Shown here one piece after another: positions 50,562 to 60,679 of a stretch of DNA of 64,000 nucleotides. The position numbers and the translations under genes are program-made. The notes beneath the pieces were generated by a model. That model was not told the origin of the DNA. It saw only the letters and a program-made list of their open reading frames with translations, and did no database searches. This DNA comes from Bifidobacterium callimiconis (GTDB taxonomy: Bacteria; Actinomycetota; Actinomycetes; Actinomycetales; Bifidobacteriaceae): positions 110,429 to 174,428 of the forward strand of contig NZ_QXGJ01000008.1 in NCBI RefSeq assembly GCF_003952005.1. The letters are read 5' to 3'. Position 1 is the first letter of the stretch. Each line of letters begins with the position of its first letter.

Positions 50562-50602
50562 AAAAATCCCCGTGGCGGGCGGGCCGTCACGGGGACTGTT
50601 TT
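50562..50602 (-). terminator. Rho-independent terminator of amtB-glnB
   Basis: On the minus strand the stem CCCCGTG/CACGGGG is followed by ATTTTT. It lies about 95 bp after the glnB stop, so glnD is transcribed separately or by read-through. Confidence 0.75.
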
Positions 50603-50698
50603 CATCAATCAGAGCGGTTGCGGAAACCGTCCTGAAATCCTGATGCGGTCGAACGGATCGCCGTCAGTATGCGCGGTGAATCCGCGCGGTCGAATCCG

Positions 50699-52331
<1,633 letters not shown>

Positions 52332-52545
52332 GTCTACCTCCCTCTCTGCAGGTCGCCCGGCCCTGCACGCGCCGGGGATCCTGTCCGTTGTGGTCGGGAT
52401 GCGCCCGACCGAAAGTAACCTTTTCCGGCTTTCGCGGAGTGGGCGTATGCGGTGTCGGTTTGCGCGTTGTGCGCGCGGGCGACATGCGACATACGGCCGT
52501 GAAAGCCAACGGTTGTATGAAACGACGCTTGGATTACCCGCGCGA

Positions 52546-52593
52546 TTACATAGTGTTACGGAGGTGTTAACCGGAACGGGTTTCGTTACATAG
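52546..52593 (-). promoter_or_regulatory. Possible nitrogen-regulator sites upstream of amtB
   Basis: GTTAC-n6-GTTAA and flanking TTACATAG repeats resemble GlnR/AmtR half-site spacing. They are about 215-260 bp upstream of the amtB start. The match to known consensus sequences is partial. Confidence 0.3.
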
Positions 52594-52700
52594 GGTAAGG
52601 CTATGGGTTGGTGATGGGGCGTGGGCGCTTGGCATCTGCGTTGATGACCGGATTGTGGGATGGGTGCTGTTTTTGGTCCACTATGCGAGAAGATTTGGTG

Positions 52701-52756
52701 TTTGGGGCGTCAAGTTCCCGTTTTTGGACCGATTTTCGGGTATTTGACGCCCCAAA
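52701..52756 (-). terminator. 13-bp inverted repeat downstream of ftsY
   Basis: Arms TTTGGGGCGTCAA (52701-52713) and its complement (52744-52756) enclose a 30-nt loop with an inner CCCG/CGGG pair. It starts 28 bp after the ftsY stop. It is a probable terminator or 3' structure, although no T-run is obvious. Confidence 0.5.
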
Positions 52757-52783
52757 TTGCTTGTTTACTTGTTGCTCGAACGA

Positions 52784-54493
52784 TCAGCCGAGGATGCCGT
52801 CGACGAAGCCTTCGGGATCGAACGGGGCCAGATCGTCAGGGCCTTCGCCGAGGCCGACGAGCTTGACGGGCACGCCCAGCGCCTTCTGCACGCTGATGAC
52901 AATGCCGCCCTTGGCCGAGCCGTCGAGCTTGGTGAGCACGATGCCGGTGATGCCGATCACCTCGGCGAACACCTTGGCCTGGGTCATGCCGTTCTGGCCG
53001 GTGGTGGCGTCGAGCACGAGCAGGACCTCCTCCACGGGCAGCGTCTTCTCGGTGACGCGGCGGATCTTGCCCAGCTCGTCCATCAGGTTCGACTTGTTCT
53101 GCAGACGGCCGGCGGTGTCGATGATGAGTACGTCGGCGTTCTGCTCCTTGGCCACCTTGGCGGCCTCGAACGCGACGGACGCCGGGTCGGCGCCGTCCTT
53201 GTCACTGCGCACGACGGGAACGCCCACGCGGCTGCCCCACGTTTCCAGCTGATCGGCTGCGGCCGCGCGGAACGTGTCGGCGGCACCCATGACGACCTTC
53301 TTGTCCTCGGCCACGAAGAGTCGGGCGAGCTTGCCGGCGGTGGTGGTCTTGCCGGTACCGTTCACGCCCACCATGATGATGACGGACGGGCCGGCGTCGG
53401 CCGGACGGGGACGGGATGCGACGAGCGAACGATCCATGTCGCGGCCCACGAGGTCGAGCAGCTTCTCGCGCAGCATGGCGCGCACCGCCTCCGGGTTCTT
53501 CTCACCGGTGATGCGGGCGTCCTTGCGCAGATCCTCGACCAGCTGCTCGCTGGCCTCCGCACCGACGTCGGCGAGCAGGAGGGTGTCCTCCACATCCTCC
53601 CAGTCGGCCTCGGAGAGGTTGTCCTGGGTGAGGATGGAGAACAGGGCCTTGCCGAACGGGTTCGCGCTCTTGGCAAGACGGGCCTTCAGGCGTTCGAAGC
53701 GGGATGCGGCCGGCTCCGGCTTGGGAGCGGTGGGCTTGGCGGGTGCCGGAGCGGGAGTCTGGGCTGCGGGCTCGGTCTCGGAGGCTCGGGCGGGTTCGGG
53801 CGCGACCTGAGCTTCCGGCTCGGCCTTCGTCTCCGCAGGTGCTTCGGCAGGGGCTGCGGGCTCGACCGGTGCCTCAGCTTCCGGCTTTTCTGCAGCGGCG
53901 GGCTGCTTGGCAGGTTCAGCGGGGGCCGTAGATGCCTCGCCCTTAGGCGCTTCGTCCTTGGGCTCGGACGGCGCCGACATGGACTCGACCTCAGGCTCCG
54001 CGGATTCGGCGGGGGCCTCGACAGCCGGAGCCTCGCTCTCCCCTGCGGATTCGACAGGGGCCTTCTCAGCAGCTGATGCTTCAGACGCTTCTGCAGATTC
54101 GGCTTCAGGCTTCTTGTTCTCAGCCTTGCTCTTCGCCTCAGCATCGGACTCGGACTCCGGTTCGGCAGGCTGCTCCACCTTCACAGGCTGAGATTCGGGC
54201 TCAGGCTTGGATTCCGGTTCAACTGCGGTCGTGGATTCCTGAGTTTCCTCGGATTCCTCGGCCGGCGATTCCTCGCGTGCCTCGGCAGCGGATTTGTCGG
54301 CCGCGGTCTTTTCCGCAGTTGCTGCGGTCTCAGGCTTCTTAGCCGGTTCCGATTCAACCTTCGCCGCCGGAACAGCCGGCGCTGCGACCTCGGTCGGCGC
54401 ACCCGACTTCTTCTTCACTACCACGGCGACAATGGCCGCGATGACCACCACGGCTACAACGCCGAGGATGATCCACAATGTCATTTGATCCAT
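52784..54493 (-). CDS. ftsY: Signal recognition particle receptor FtsY (569 aa)
   Basis: An N-terminal transmembrane helix (about 6-28), as in actinobacterial FtsY, is followed by an Ala/Glu/Pro-rich acidic stretch of roughly 240 residues. The NG domain fills the rest: GVNGTGKTTTAGKLARLF as Walker A, DTAGRLQNKSNLMDEL, TKLDGSAKGG, and GLGEGPDDLAPFDPEGFVDG at the end. It receives ribosome-nascent-chain complexes from SRP at the membrane. The gene stands alone, with its own upstream region of repeats. GGGTGGGGA precedes ATG 54493. Confidence 0.95.
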   Translation of the reverse strand: MDQMTLWIILGVVAVVVIAAIVAVVVKKKSGAPTEVAAPAVPAAKVESEPAKKPETAATAEKTAADKSAAEAREESPAEESEETQESTTAVEPESKPEPESQPVKVEQPAEPESESDAEAKSKAENKKPEAESAEASEASAAEKAPVESAGESEAPAVEAPAESAEPEVESMSAPSEPKDEAPKGEASTAPAEPAKQPAAAEKPEAEAPVEPAAPAEAPAETKAEPEAQVAPEPARASETEPAAQTPAPAPAKPTAPKPEPAASRFERLKARLAKSANPFGKALFSILTQDNLSEADWEDVEDTLLLADVGAEASEQLVEDLRKDARITGEKNPEAVRAMLREKLLDLVGRDMDRSLVASRPRPADAGPSVIIMVGVNGTGKTTTAGKLARLFVAEDKKVVMGAADTFRAAAADQLETWGSRVGVPVVRSDKDGADPASVAFEAAKVAKEQNADVLIIDTAGRLQNKSNLMDELGKIRRVTEKTLPVEEVLLVLDATTGQNGMTQAKVFAEVIGITGIVLTKLDGSAKGGIVISVQKALGVPVKLVGLGEGPDDLAPFDPEGFVDGILG

Positions 54494-54538
54494 GTCCCCA
54501 CCCTAACATCGCCGGGAAACCGGCCTCAGTCCGCCCAA

Positions 54539-54629
54539 CCCGGTCCCCTTGAGGGGAAGGTGGCAGCCGAAGGCTGACGGATGAGGTGGAATGCCGTCGC
54601 AGACGGCAAATAATGATCGTCGCAGACGA
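54539..54629. repeat. TCCCCTTGAGGGGA-type repeat with three hairpins
   Basis: TCCCCTTGAGGGGA is followed by CAGCCGAAGGCTG, GCCGTCGCAGACGGC and ATCGTCGCAGACGAT. It is related in design to the CTCCCCTC family but has a different core. Confidence 0.6.
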
Positions 54630-54827
54630 TGCCGCATCGAATCGGCCGCGTCGGTACGGTTCTTTCCATCTGCGAAAAGTCTCTCATCAGACCGCCAAGT
54701 AGCCGGTTTCACAGGCAAGGCCAGACGGCCTACGACTGCGGTATCTTTTGCTGCCGACTCGTCTTCATCCAGAAACAATCCATCGGACTACATACTTGAT
54801 GGTTCGGCCCCGAGCAATGACCTTCGT

Positions 54828-54880
54828 GCTCCCCTCAGTCTGCCGTTCGGCAGACAGCTCCCCTCAGGGAGGGGAGCCGG
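54828..54880. repeat. CTCCCCTCAGTC hairpin repeat
   Basis: GCTCCCCTCAGTC, stem GTCTGCC/GGCAGAC, then AGCTCCCCTCAGGGAGGGGAGCC. Confidence 0.72.
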
Positions 54881-55004
54881 AGCCGTCTCTGTGATCAGCG
54901 AATCAGCGCGCCCATGCCAGCGCTGTTGGGATCACGGTATCCGTATTCAAAATACGTATCTATGAACGCAAACGGCCGTCGGACCGCCACGTCACGTCAG
55001 GACA

Positions 55005-55325
55005 CTACGCGCGAGCCGGATTCTCGGCCTCGGGTTCGCCCTCGTGCTCGTCGCGACGCATGCCTCGCACCTCCACCACGGAGGAATGATTCACGTAGAC
55101 CGGAGTCGCGGATGCAGCCCCGGAGGACGCTCCCCGCTTCGCATCGCCGGACGGCTGGAACGCCACCTTGGTACTCACCACGCGCGGCTTGTGCTCCTCG
55201 TTGTCCTTGTCGTAGCTGTAGAAGAAATCAGTACGGTGCGCATCCTGTCGGGCGTACCGCAGTACGGCCACGACGAGCGCAACAACAAGGACGATCCAAA
55301 ACAGAAAAATGAGGAGCATGGGCAT
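55005..55325 (-). CDS. Small single-pass membrane protein (106 aa)
   Basis: I start at ATG 55325; a longer frame to 55439 lacks hydrophobic or ribosome-site support. Residues 3-25 (LLIFLFWIVLVVALVVAVL) form one transmembrane helix. The rest is a hydrophilic tail with a charged YSYDKDNEEHKPRV segment and an Ala/Ser-rich middle. It is probably a small envelope or division-associated membrane protein, but the family is not recognised. It stands alone between ftsY and a TetR gene. Confidence 0.65.
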   Translation of the reverse strand: MPMLLIFLFWIVLVVALVVAVLRYARQDAHRTDFFYSYDKDNEEHKPRVVSTKVAFQPSGDAKRGASSGAASATPVYVNHSSVVEVRGMRRDEHEGEPEAENPARA

Positions 55326-55614
55326 AGGACTAATTCTCTCAGCAGCCACGACTTTTTCCCCGTCAACGACCATAATCATCGCCGATTGTCTACATCCCGA
55401 GACGAACTGTCGGCACACGCCCGATCGGGCGTCCCGCACCGGTCCAAACCTCTGACATCAGACCAATATCGACACCTATTCCGTAACCAATCGGTAACCC
55501 CCTACCGTCATCTCCCCCACCCCCATCGGCCGCCCGTCTGATCGGCCAAGCAATCACCTGCCCAGCCACCACCGGCCGTCTCCGCGTCAAACCGGCGTGA
55601 AACACTAGATAACC

Positions 55615-56379
55615 ATGAGCGGTACAGGCAGAATGACGGCATTGCAGAGGCGAGAACAGCTGATCGCAGTAGGGCGCTCGCTGTTCGCGGCCAAGGGGTT
55701 CGAAGCGGTGAGCGTGGAGGAGATCGCCGCCACCGCCAAGGTGAGCAAGCCGATCGTATACGAGCATTTCGGCGGTAAGGAGGGTCTGTACGCCGTGGTG
55801 GTGGACCGCGAGATGCAGACGCTCACCGGCGCCATGATGGAAACGCTCGCCGAACCCGCGCAGGGCTCGCGGCAGATCGTGGAGAACGCGGCCATGGCGT
55901 TCCTCAACTACATCGAGGAGCACACCGAAGGATTCCAGGTGCTCTCGCGCGACCGTCCGACCACCGACCCGTCCGGATCGTTCAACTCCCTGCTCGGAGA
56001 CGTGAGCGTGCGCGTTGAGGATCTGCTCGTGCGCGCGTTCAAGCGGCACAAGATCCCGGCCAAGGGCGTGCCCTACTATGCGCAGATGCTCGTGGGGCTC
56101 ATGGTGTTCACCGGCCAGTACTGGGCCACGCACCGCAAGATGAGCAAGGAGCAGCTCGCCGCGTACATCGTGAACCTAGCGTGGAACGGCCTGTCCCGCA
56201 TGGAGGCCAAGCCCGAACTGCGCTACGTGGGCGAACACTCGTCCGGCGGCGCGCGCGAGGAACGAAAGCCTCGCGGCGAGCACGCGGAGCACGATGGCCA
56301 AAACCCGGACGACGAACACGACGACTGGTCCAACGACGCCGGGATCCTCACGGACGCCACCGCCGATACAGCCGAATAA
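55615..56379 (+). CDS. TetR-family transcriptional regulator (254 aa)
   Basis: The N-terminal helix-turn-helix is typical: REQLIAVGRSLFAAKGFEAV, then VSVEEIAATAKVSKPIVYEH and FGGKEGLYAVVV. Residues 70-195 form the helical ligand-binding domain. The last 55 residues are an acidic, probably disordered tail that is unusual for the family. Its target is unknown; efflux, lipid or envelope genes nearby, such as the YhgE-type pair or the hydrolase, are candidates. No ribosome site is strong before ATG 55615. Confidence 0.9.
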   Translation: MSGTGRMTALQRREQLIAVGRSLFAAKGFEAVSVEEIAATAKVSKPIVYEHFGGKEGLYAVVVDREMQTLTGAMMETLAEPAQGSRQIVENAAMAFLNYIEEHTEGFQVLSRDRPTTDPSGSFNSLLGDVSVRVEDLLVRAFKRHKIPAKGVPYYAQMLVGLMVFTGQYWATHRKMSKEQLAAYIVNLAWNGLSRMEAKPELRYVGEHSSGGAREERKPRGEHAEHDGQNPDDEHDDWSNDAGILTDATADTAE

Positions 56380-56555
56380 GCCGAGTAATCCACCACGGAC
56401 TCCGGCACTCGGCGGATTCGCGAATGGTTGCGGCCGTGGGCGGGGTCCTTGTCTCCAAACGCGCTCGTCTACGACAAGGTGCCGCAGCGATGACCGTTCC
56501 CGGGGAACGAATCCGGCCGCACGGGTAATCGCGCAGACTGACGGCACCCCTGCTT

Positions 56556-56575
56556 CTTAGTGTGATCACACTAAG
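56556..56575. promoter_or_regulatory. Perfect 20-bp palindrome
   Basis: CTTAGTGTGATCACACTAAG. The symmetry and length fit a dimeric repressor operator (GntR or TetR type), but no gene starts within 500 bp, so its target is unclear. Confidence 0.5.
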
Positions 56576-56844
56576 ACACGAGACAGAGAGGTTCCGGGGG
56601 GAGAGGGAGGCCATCGGGATTGCGAGTTTTGTGGTTTTACGGAGCGGCATAGGCCGGGTCTGGAGGGGTTTCGCGTTGCAGGGGCGTGGTTTTTCGTGTG
56701 AGGAAGCCACACAACTCCGTGACTCGGGTGAAAAGGTCGCGGCAGGAGCGAAAACCACTGGTTATATGGTGTTGAGGTGGGGCTGATGTTCGGTTTTTGG
56801 GGTGATGGGAGGCGCGTGGGCGTGAGGCTCACGGACGCGCAGCG

Positions 56845-56914
56845 CACAACTCGAAGATAGGGAAAATGGATCGTTGGAAAATCAACGGTCTGATATCGGT
56901 ATCTTCGAGTTGTG
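56845..56914. repeat. Nested inverted repeat, member of the CTTCGAGTTNTGTG family
   Basis: Arms CACAACTCGAAGATA (56845-56859) and its complement (56900-56914), with an inner CGTTG/CAACG pair (56872-56887). The same outer and inner motifs occur at 63702-63901. Confidence 0.75.
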
Positions 56915-57083
56915 TACCGGCGCCCTCGAAGACCTTCCTCTCAACTGCACACTTCCCCACGAAACCGCTCAGAATTCGTGCAAAACCGCACATCGCCGGT
57001 CTGGAAACCCCTCGGCCCGGAAATTCACCATTCCCGTGGAATGAATCCGGTCGCGCTACAGCCTCCGCGATAGGCTCGGAGGC

Positions 57084-58136
57084 ATGCAAGTGCAGTTGAT
57101 CGACGACCGGCATTATGCCGAGACCATGAAGCAGACCGTGCTGCCCGCGCTGGCCGCATGCCGGCGGGAGGGGTGGATGGAGCCGGCGAACTCCAGACCC
57201 GCGGGACCGGTGCCCACGCCCGGCAAACTGCACTACGTGTGCTACGACTCCGCCAAGTTCGACGCGATCCGCGAGCAGGGGGCCACGGCCACGTTCCGAG
57301 GCGCGGTCGTGATCTCGCACGGGTTCACCGAGTTCGCGGAACGATTCGCGGAGCTCGCCTGGTACCTGCTGCTTGATGGGTTCAGCGTGTGCATCCTGGA
57401 ACACCGCGGCCACGGGTATTCGCCGCGCGACGTGGATGACGAGAGCCTGGTGTGGATCGACGACTGGCACCGGTACGTGGACGATCTGGCGAAGTTCTGC
57501 TCCACCATCGGCCAGGACTACGCGATCGAGGAACCGCTGTACCTCTATGGGCATTCGATGGGCGGCGGCATCGCGGCGGCGCTGCTCGAGCAGTACCCGA
57601 CCATCATCGACAAGGCGGTGCTCAGCGCGCCCATGATCGCGCTGCGCTCCGGCATGCCGCTCTGGCTCGCACCCACGGTGGCGGAGCTGGCCTGCGCGAT
57701 CGGGCTCGGCCAGCATGCGGCACCCGGACAGAAGATGTTCAGCGAAAACTTCGACGAGGACTTCTACCGCACGGTGAGCCTGCCGCGCGCTCGCTGGGTG
57801 CATGATCTGCGGCTCGAGCATCCCGAGTATCACACGAACGCGGCCACGTTCGGCTGGGTGCGCGAGGGGCTGCGCATGTACAAGTCGATCGTGCGACGGT
57901 CGGCATGCGAGCGCGTGGAGGCGCCGCTGCTGATCTTTCAGGCGGAGAACGACACGTACGTGCTGCCCAAGCCGCAGAACCGGTTCGCGGCACAGGTGCG
58001 GGCGGGCGGATGTCCGGTGCAGCTGGTGCGGCTCAAGGGGTCGCGGCACGAGATGACCACCGAGCGCAATGAGATCATGCAGCAGTATGTGGGGAGGATT
58101 CTTGACTTTCTGCATACGCCGCTGGCAGAGGAGTAG
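57084..58136 (+). CDS. Alpha/beta hydrolase, monoglyceride lipase/lysophospholipase-like (350 aa)
   Basis: The nucleophile elbow GHSMGG places Ser158 as catalytic, with Asp290 (ENDTYVLP) and His322 (GSRHEM) completing the triad. The oxyanion region is VVISHGFTEFAERFAELAWY and the HRGHGYSPR motif is typical of the lysophospholipase L2/monoglyceride lipase group. No signal peptide is present, so it is cytosolic. It probably hydrolyses acyl glycerols or lysophospholipids. It is monocistronic, flanked by repeats on both sides. Confidence 0.88.
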   Translation: MQVQLIDDRHYAETMKQTVLPALAACRREGWMEPANSRPAGPVPTPGKLHYVCYDSAKFDAIREQGATATFRGAVVISHGFTEFAERFAELAWYLLLDGFSVCILEHRGHGYSPRDVDDESLVWIDDWHRYVDDLAKFCSTIGQDYAIEEPLYLYGHSMGGGIAAALLEQYPTIIDKAVLSAPMIALRSGMPLWLAPTVAELACAIGLGQHAAPGQKMFSENFDEDFYRTVSLPRARWVHDLRLEHPEYHTNAATFGWVREGLRMYKSIVRRSACERVEAPLLIFQAENDTYVLPKPQNRFAAQVRAGGCPVQLVRLKGSRHEMTTERNEIMQQYVGRILDFLHTPLAEE

Positions 58137-58155
58137 GCGGGGAACTGGCGGGCAG

Positions 58156-58287
58156 AGCTCCCCTCAGTCTGCTTCGCAGACAGCTCGTCCGGCAAGAACG
58201 GACGGCCTTTGGTCGCGCATATCCAGCTCACCTGCCGGCTCCCCTCAGTCAGCTTCGCTGACAGCTCCCCTCGGAGAGGGGAGCCAA
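58156..58287. repeat. Compound CTCCCCTCAGTC hairpin repeat
   Basis: CTCCCCTCAGTC with stem GTCTGC/GCAGAC, then CAAGAACGGACGGCC, then a second CTCCCCTCAGTC with stem GTCAGC/GCTGAC and CTCCCCTCGGAGAGGGGAGCC. It fills the gap between two convergent genes. Confidence 0.72.
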
Positions 58288-58321
58288 GGGAGTCAGAAAA
58301 CGGGAAGCCGGGGGCTCGGGG

Positions 58322-60679
58322 CTACATGAGTTTGGTGCTTTCTAGGTTGCGGATGATCCAATCGTTGAGACGGATCACGGGCTTGCGCAACACGAGCCCG
58401 AGCAGCAGCGACGGCACGATGAACACGGCGAGCAGCGCGGTCTCACGCCAGAACTCCGCGCCGAACGCGCCGGCCATGGCCGCGTGCATGGCGGCGATGC
58501 CGTGCGGGAACGGCAGGAACGGGTAGAGCGCGCGGAACACAGGAGGCAGCGTCTCGATGGGGAACGTGCCACCCGAACCGGCCACCTGCATCACGAGCAG
58601 CACCACCGCGATCGCCTTACCGATGTCGCCGAACGACAGCGCCAGCGTGTACGTGATGTTGGAGAACACCACCGCCGCCACCTCGCACACCAGCAGGAAC
58701 TGCATGGGGTGCTCGCTCTGGATGCCGAGATAGTAGAGGTCGCCGAGCGCCACGAGCGCACCCTGCAGCAGCGCGAGCAGCATGAAGAACAGGTACCGGC
58801 CGAAGTACTGCTGATGCAGGCGCAGACGCGGCTCGCCCGTGGCGATCAGCACCTCCTCGCGCCCGCGCTCGCTCATGGCCACCTTCATCATGGCGACGAG
58901 GATGATCGATCCCACCCAGATGGCGAGGATCGTGTAGAACGGCGCCATGGCCGAACCGTAGTTGGCGATGTGGTACACGGCCACGCGGTTCACGCCCACC
59001 GGCGACGACAGCAGCGCGGCGAGCGCGTCCGGGTCGAGATTGGCGAGCGTGCCGAGCTGGGAGGCCGGCGAGGATGCGGCGTCCGAACCGCCCGAGGTCG
59101 AATCCCCCGAACCGTTCTGGCCCGAACCGCTCTGACCGGAATCTGCCGATCCCGCCGAATCCCCGGAGGCTCCGGAACCGGCATTCCCGGTTCCACCCGC
59201 AATTCCCGCGATCTGCTTGCTCAGATCATGCATCGTGTTCCCCGCCGACCCGAGTCGTTCCGACGCCCGGTCGAGGATCTTGCGGATGCCGGCGATCGAC
59301 GTGTCCGTATCGCCGGAGACGCCCTTGAGGTCCTTCACGGTGGCGCTCACCCCGTCGGCCACGCTGCGGGTCTGCGCGCTCACGGTGTCGATGGAGTCGG
59401 CGAGCGCGGCGAGTTTGGGCTTGAGTCCGTTGTCGTACGTGGTCTTGACGTCGGTCACGGATTTCTTGGCCGCGGCGATCTGGTTCTTGAGGTCGTTGCG
59501 TTTGGCGGTGACGTCGCTGTTGGTGCCGTTGATCGTATCGGCCGCGCCGGAGAGCTGCCCGGCGAGGTCCTTCTGCGCCTTCTGCGCGTTGGTCACGGCG
59601 GTGATGGCGTCGTCGAGCGCGGTCTGCACGTCGGAACCGGCCGCACCGTCTGCCGCACCTCCACCCGACCCGCCGGTCGCGCTCTTCATGTCGTTCAGCG
59701 CGTCGATCAGCGACTGGTATCCGTCCGCCGCACTGGAGACCTTGCCGGACAGCGCGGTCAGCTGCTTGCTCGCCGCATCCGACTGCGTGCCGATCGCGTC
59801 GAACGCGGTATCGACCTGACCACTCACCGAATCGTAGCTTTTCTCACTCTGGCTGAGCGCCGACCCCAGCGTGTCCGCCGTACCGTTGAGCGCGTTGTCG
59901 AGCGACGTGACGCCGTCCTGCGCCTGCTTCAGTCCGTTCTTCGCGTCCGTGACCGCCTTGCCGGACGAGTCGATCAGGTTCGATGTGGAGTCGATGATGC
60001 CTTCGGTCGAGGCGAGCAGTTTGGAGTACGACGCGGTCTGCGCAGACGCGGACGTGAGCTGATCGCCCATCGCGTCGATGTGCCCGGTGGCGTTGGCCAC
60101 ATAATTCTGCATCTGGTCGCCCTGCGCGTATTTGGCGAGCGTGGTGGCCAGGTCGAGGCCCACCTGTCCGATGGTCTTGGCGAACGTGCTGTCGATCTGA
60201 TCGGCGATCGTGTCGGCGCCCTCGTCGGTGACGTGCGGCGCGATGGCGTTGATCTTCTCGTTCGTGTAGTACTTGAGTTTCGCGTGCTTCACCTTGGGTG
60301 AAAACAGGGTCATCATGTCGGCGCTGAAGTTTTTGGGGATCACGATGGCCGCGTAGTAGTCGCCAGAGCGCACGCCGTCCTCCGCGTTGTCGGGGTCGGT
60401 GAACACCCAGTCGAGCTGATGGTTGGCACGTAGCGTGGAGATCACGGTCTCGCCCACGTTGATCTTCACGGGGATGAGATCGGACTTGTATCCGGCGTCG
60501 GCGCTGGCGACGGCCACCTTCAGACTGGCGGTGTTGCCGTACGGATTCCAGCTGGCGGCGATGTTGAACCACGCGTACAGCGACGGCACGATCACGAGAC
60601 CCATCGTCACGATCACGCCGATCACGTTGCTGACGGCGTTGCGCACGTCGCGCGTGAAGATCTGCAGGATGTTGCGCAT
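58322..60679 (-). CDS. YhgE/Pip-type membrane protein 2 (785 aa)
   Basis: The layout is the phage-infection-protein (Pip/YhgE) family: an N-terminal transmembrane helix with SLYAWFNIAASWNPYGNT, a domain with GEYYAAIVIPK-like residues (YYAAIVIPKNFSAD), a long coiled-coil region of about 350 residues, and a C-terminal ABC-2-like set of five or six helices (residues 570-770). In other bacteria such proteins are phage receptors, secretion components or export factors. Its ATG overlaps the stop of the upstream relative (TGATG), so the two are co-translated and may form a heterodimer. Confidence 0.85.
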   Translation of the reverse strand: MRNILQIFTRDVRNAVSNVIGVIVTMGLVIVPSLYAWFNIAASWNPYGNTASLKVAVASADAGYKSDLIPVKINVGETVISTLRANHQLDWVFTDPDNAEDGVRSGDYYAAIVIPKNFSADMMTLFSPKVKHAKLKYYTNEKINAIAPHVTDEGADTIADQIDSTFAKTIGQVGLDLATTLAKYAQGDQMQNYVANATGHIDAMGDQLTSASAQTASYSKLLASTEGIIDSTSNLIDSSGKAVTDAKNGLKQAQDGVTSLDNALNGTADTLGSALSQSEKSYDSVSGQVDTAFDAIGTQSDAASKQLTALSGKVSSAADGYQSLIDALNDMKSATGGSGGGAADGAAGSDVQTALDDAITAVTNAQKAQKDLAGQLSGAADTINGTNSDVTAKRNDLKNQIAAAKKSVTDVKTTYDNGLKPKLAALADSIDTVSAQTRSVADGVSATVKDLKGVSGDTDTSIAGIRKILDRASERLGSAGNTMHDLSKQIAGIAGGTGNAGSGASGDSAGSADSGQSGSGQNGSGDSTSGGSDAASSPASQLGTLANLDPDALAALLSSPVGVNRVAVYHIANYGSAMAPFYTILAIWVGSIILVAMMKVAMSERGREEVLIATGEPRLRLHQQYFGRYLFFMLLALLQGALVALGDLYYLGIQSEHPMQFLLVCEVAAVVFSNITYTLALSFGDIGKAIAVVLLVMQVAGSGGTFPIETLPPVFRALYPFLPFPHGIAAMHAAMAGAFGAEFWRETALLAVFIVPSLLLGLVLRKPVIRLNDWIIRNLESTKLM

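Larger units (their letters stand above)
50264..50698. other. 435-bp region between glnD and glnB
   Basis: It contains the T8-G9 tract, the compound repeat at 50368-50520 and the glnB terminator at 50562-50602. No gene is seen. Confidence 0.65.
52332..52783. other. 452-bp amtB promoter region and ftsY downstream region
   Basis: No gene is seen. It holds TTACATAG direct repeats (52546-52553 and 52586-52593) and GTTAC/GTTAA half sites eleven bases apart (52555 and 52566), possible sites for a nitrogen regulator. The inverted repeat after ftsY lies at its right end. Confidence 0.55.
54494..55004. other. 511-bp intergenic region with repeats
   Basis: It contains a TCCCCTTGAGGGGA element with hairpins GCCGTCGCAGACGGC and ATCGTCGCAGACGAT (54539-54629), and a CTCCCCTCAGTC repeat (54828-54880). 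Open frames here read through repeats in both directions and look spurious. Confidence 0.6.
56380..57083. other. 704-bp intergenic region
   Basis: It holds the 20-bp palindrome at 56556-56575, the nested inverted repeat at 56845-56914 and otherwise nothing I can assign. Open frames of 74-93 codons on both strands lack start signals and overlap each other. Confidence 0.55.

Noticed and set aside
54503..54965. Overlapping open frames of about 90-124 codons on both strands
   Set aside because: They read through repeat elements (for example the minus-strand text HPSAFGCHLPLK is translated repeat) and have no ribosome sites.
56562..56847. Small open frames of 74 and 93 codons on opposite strands
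   Set aside because: They overlap each other and start inside or next to the palindrome; no ribosome site or recognisable domain.
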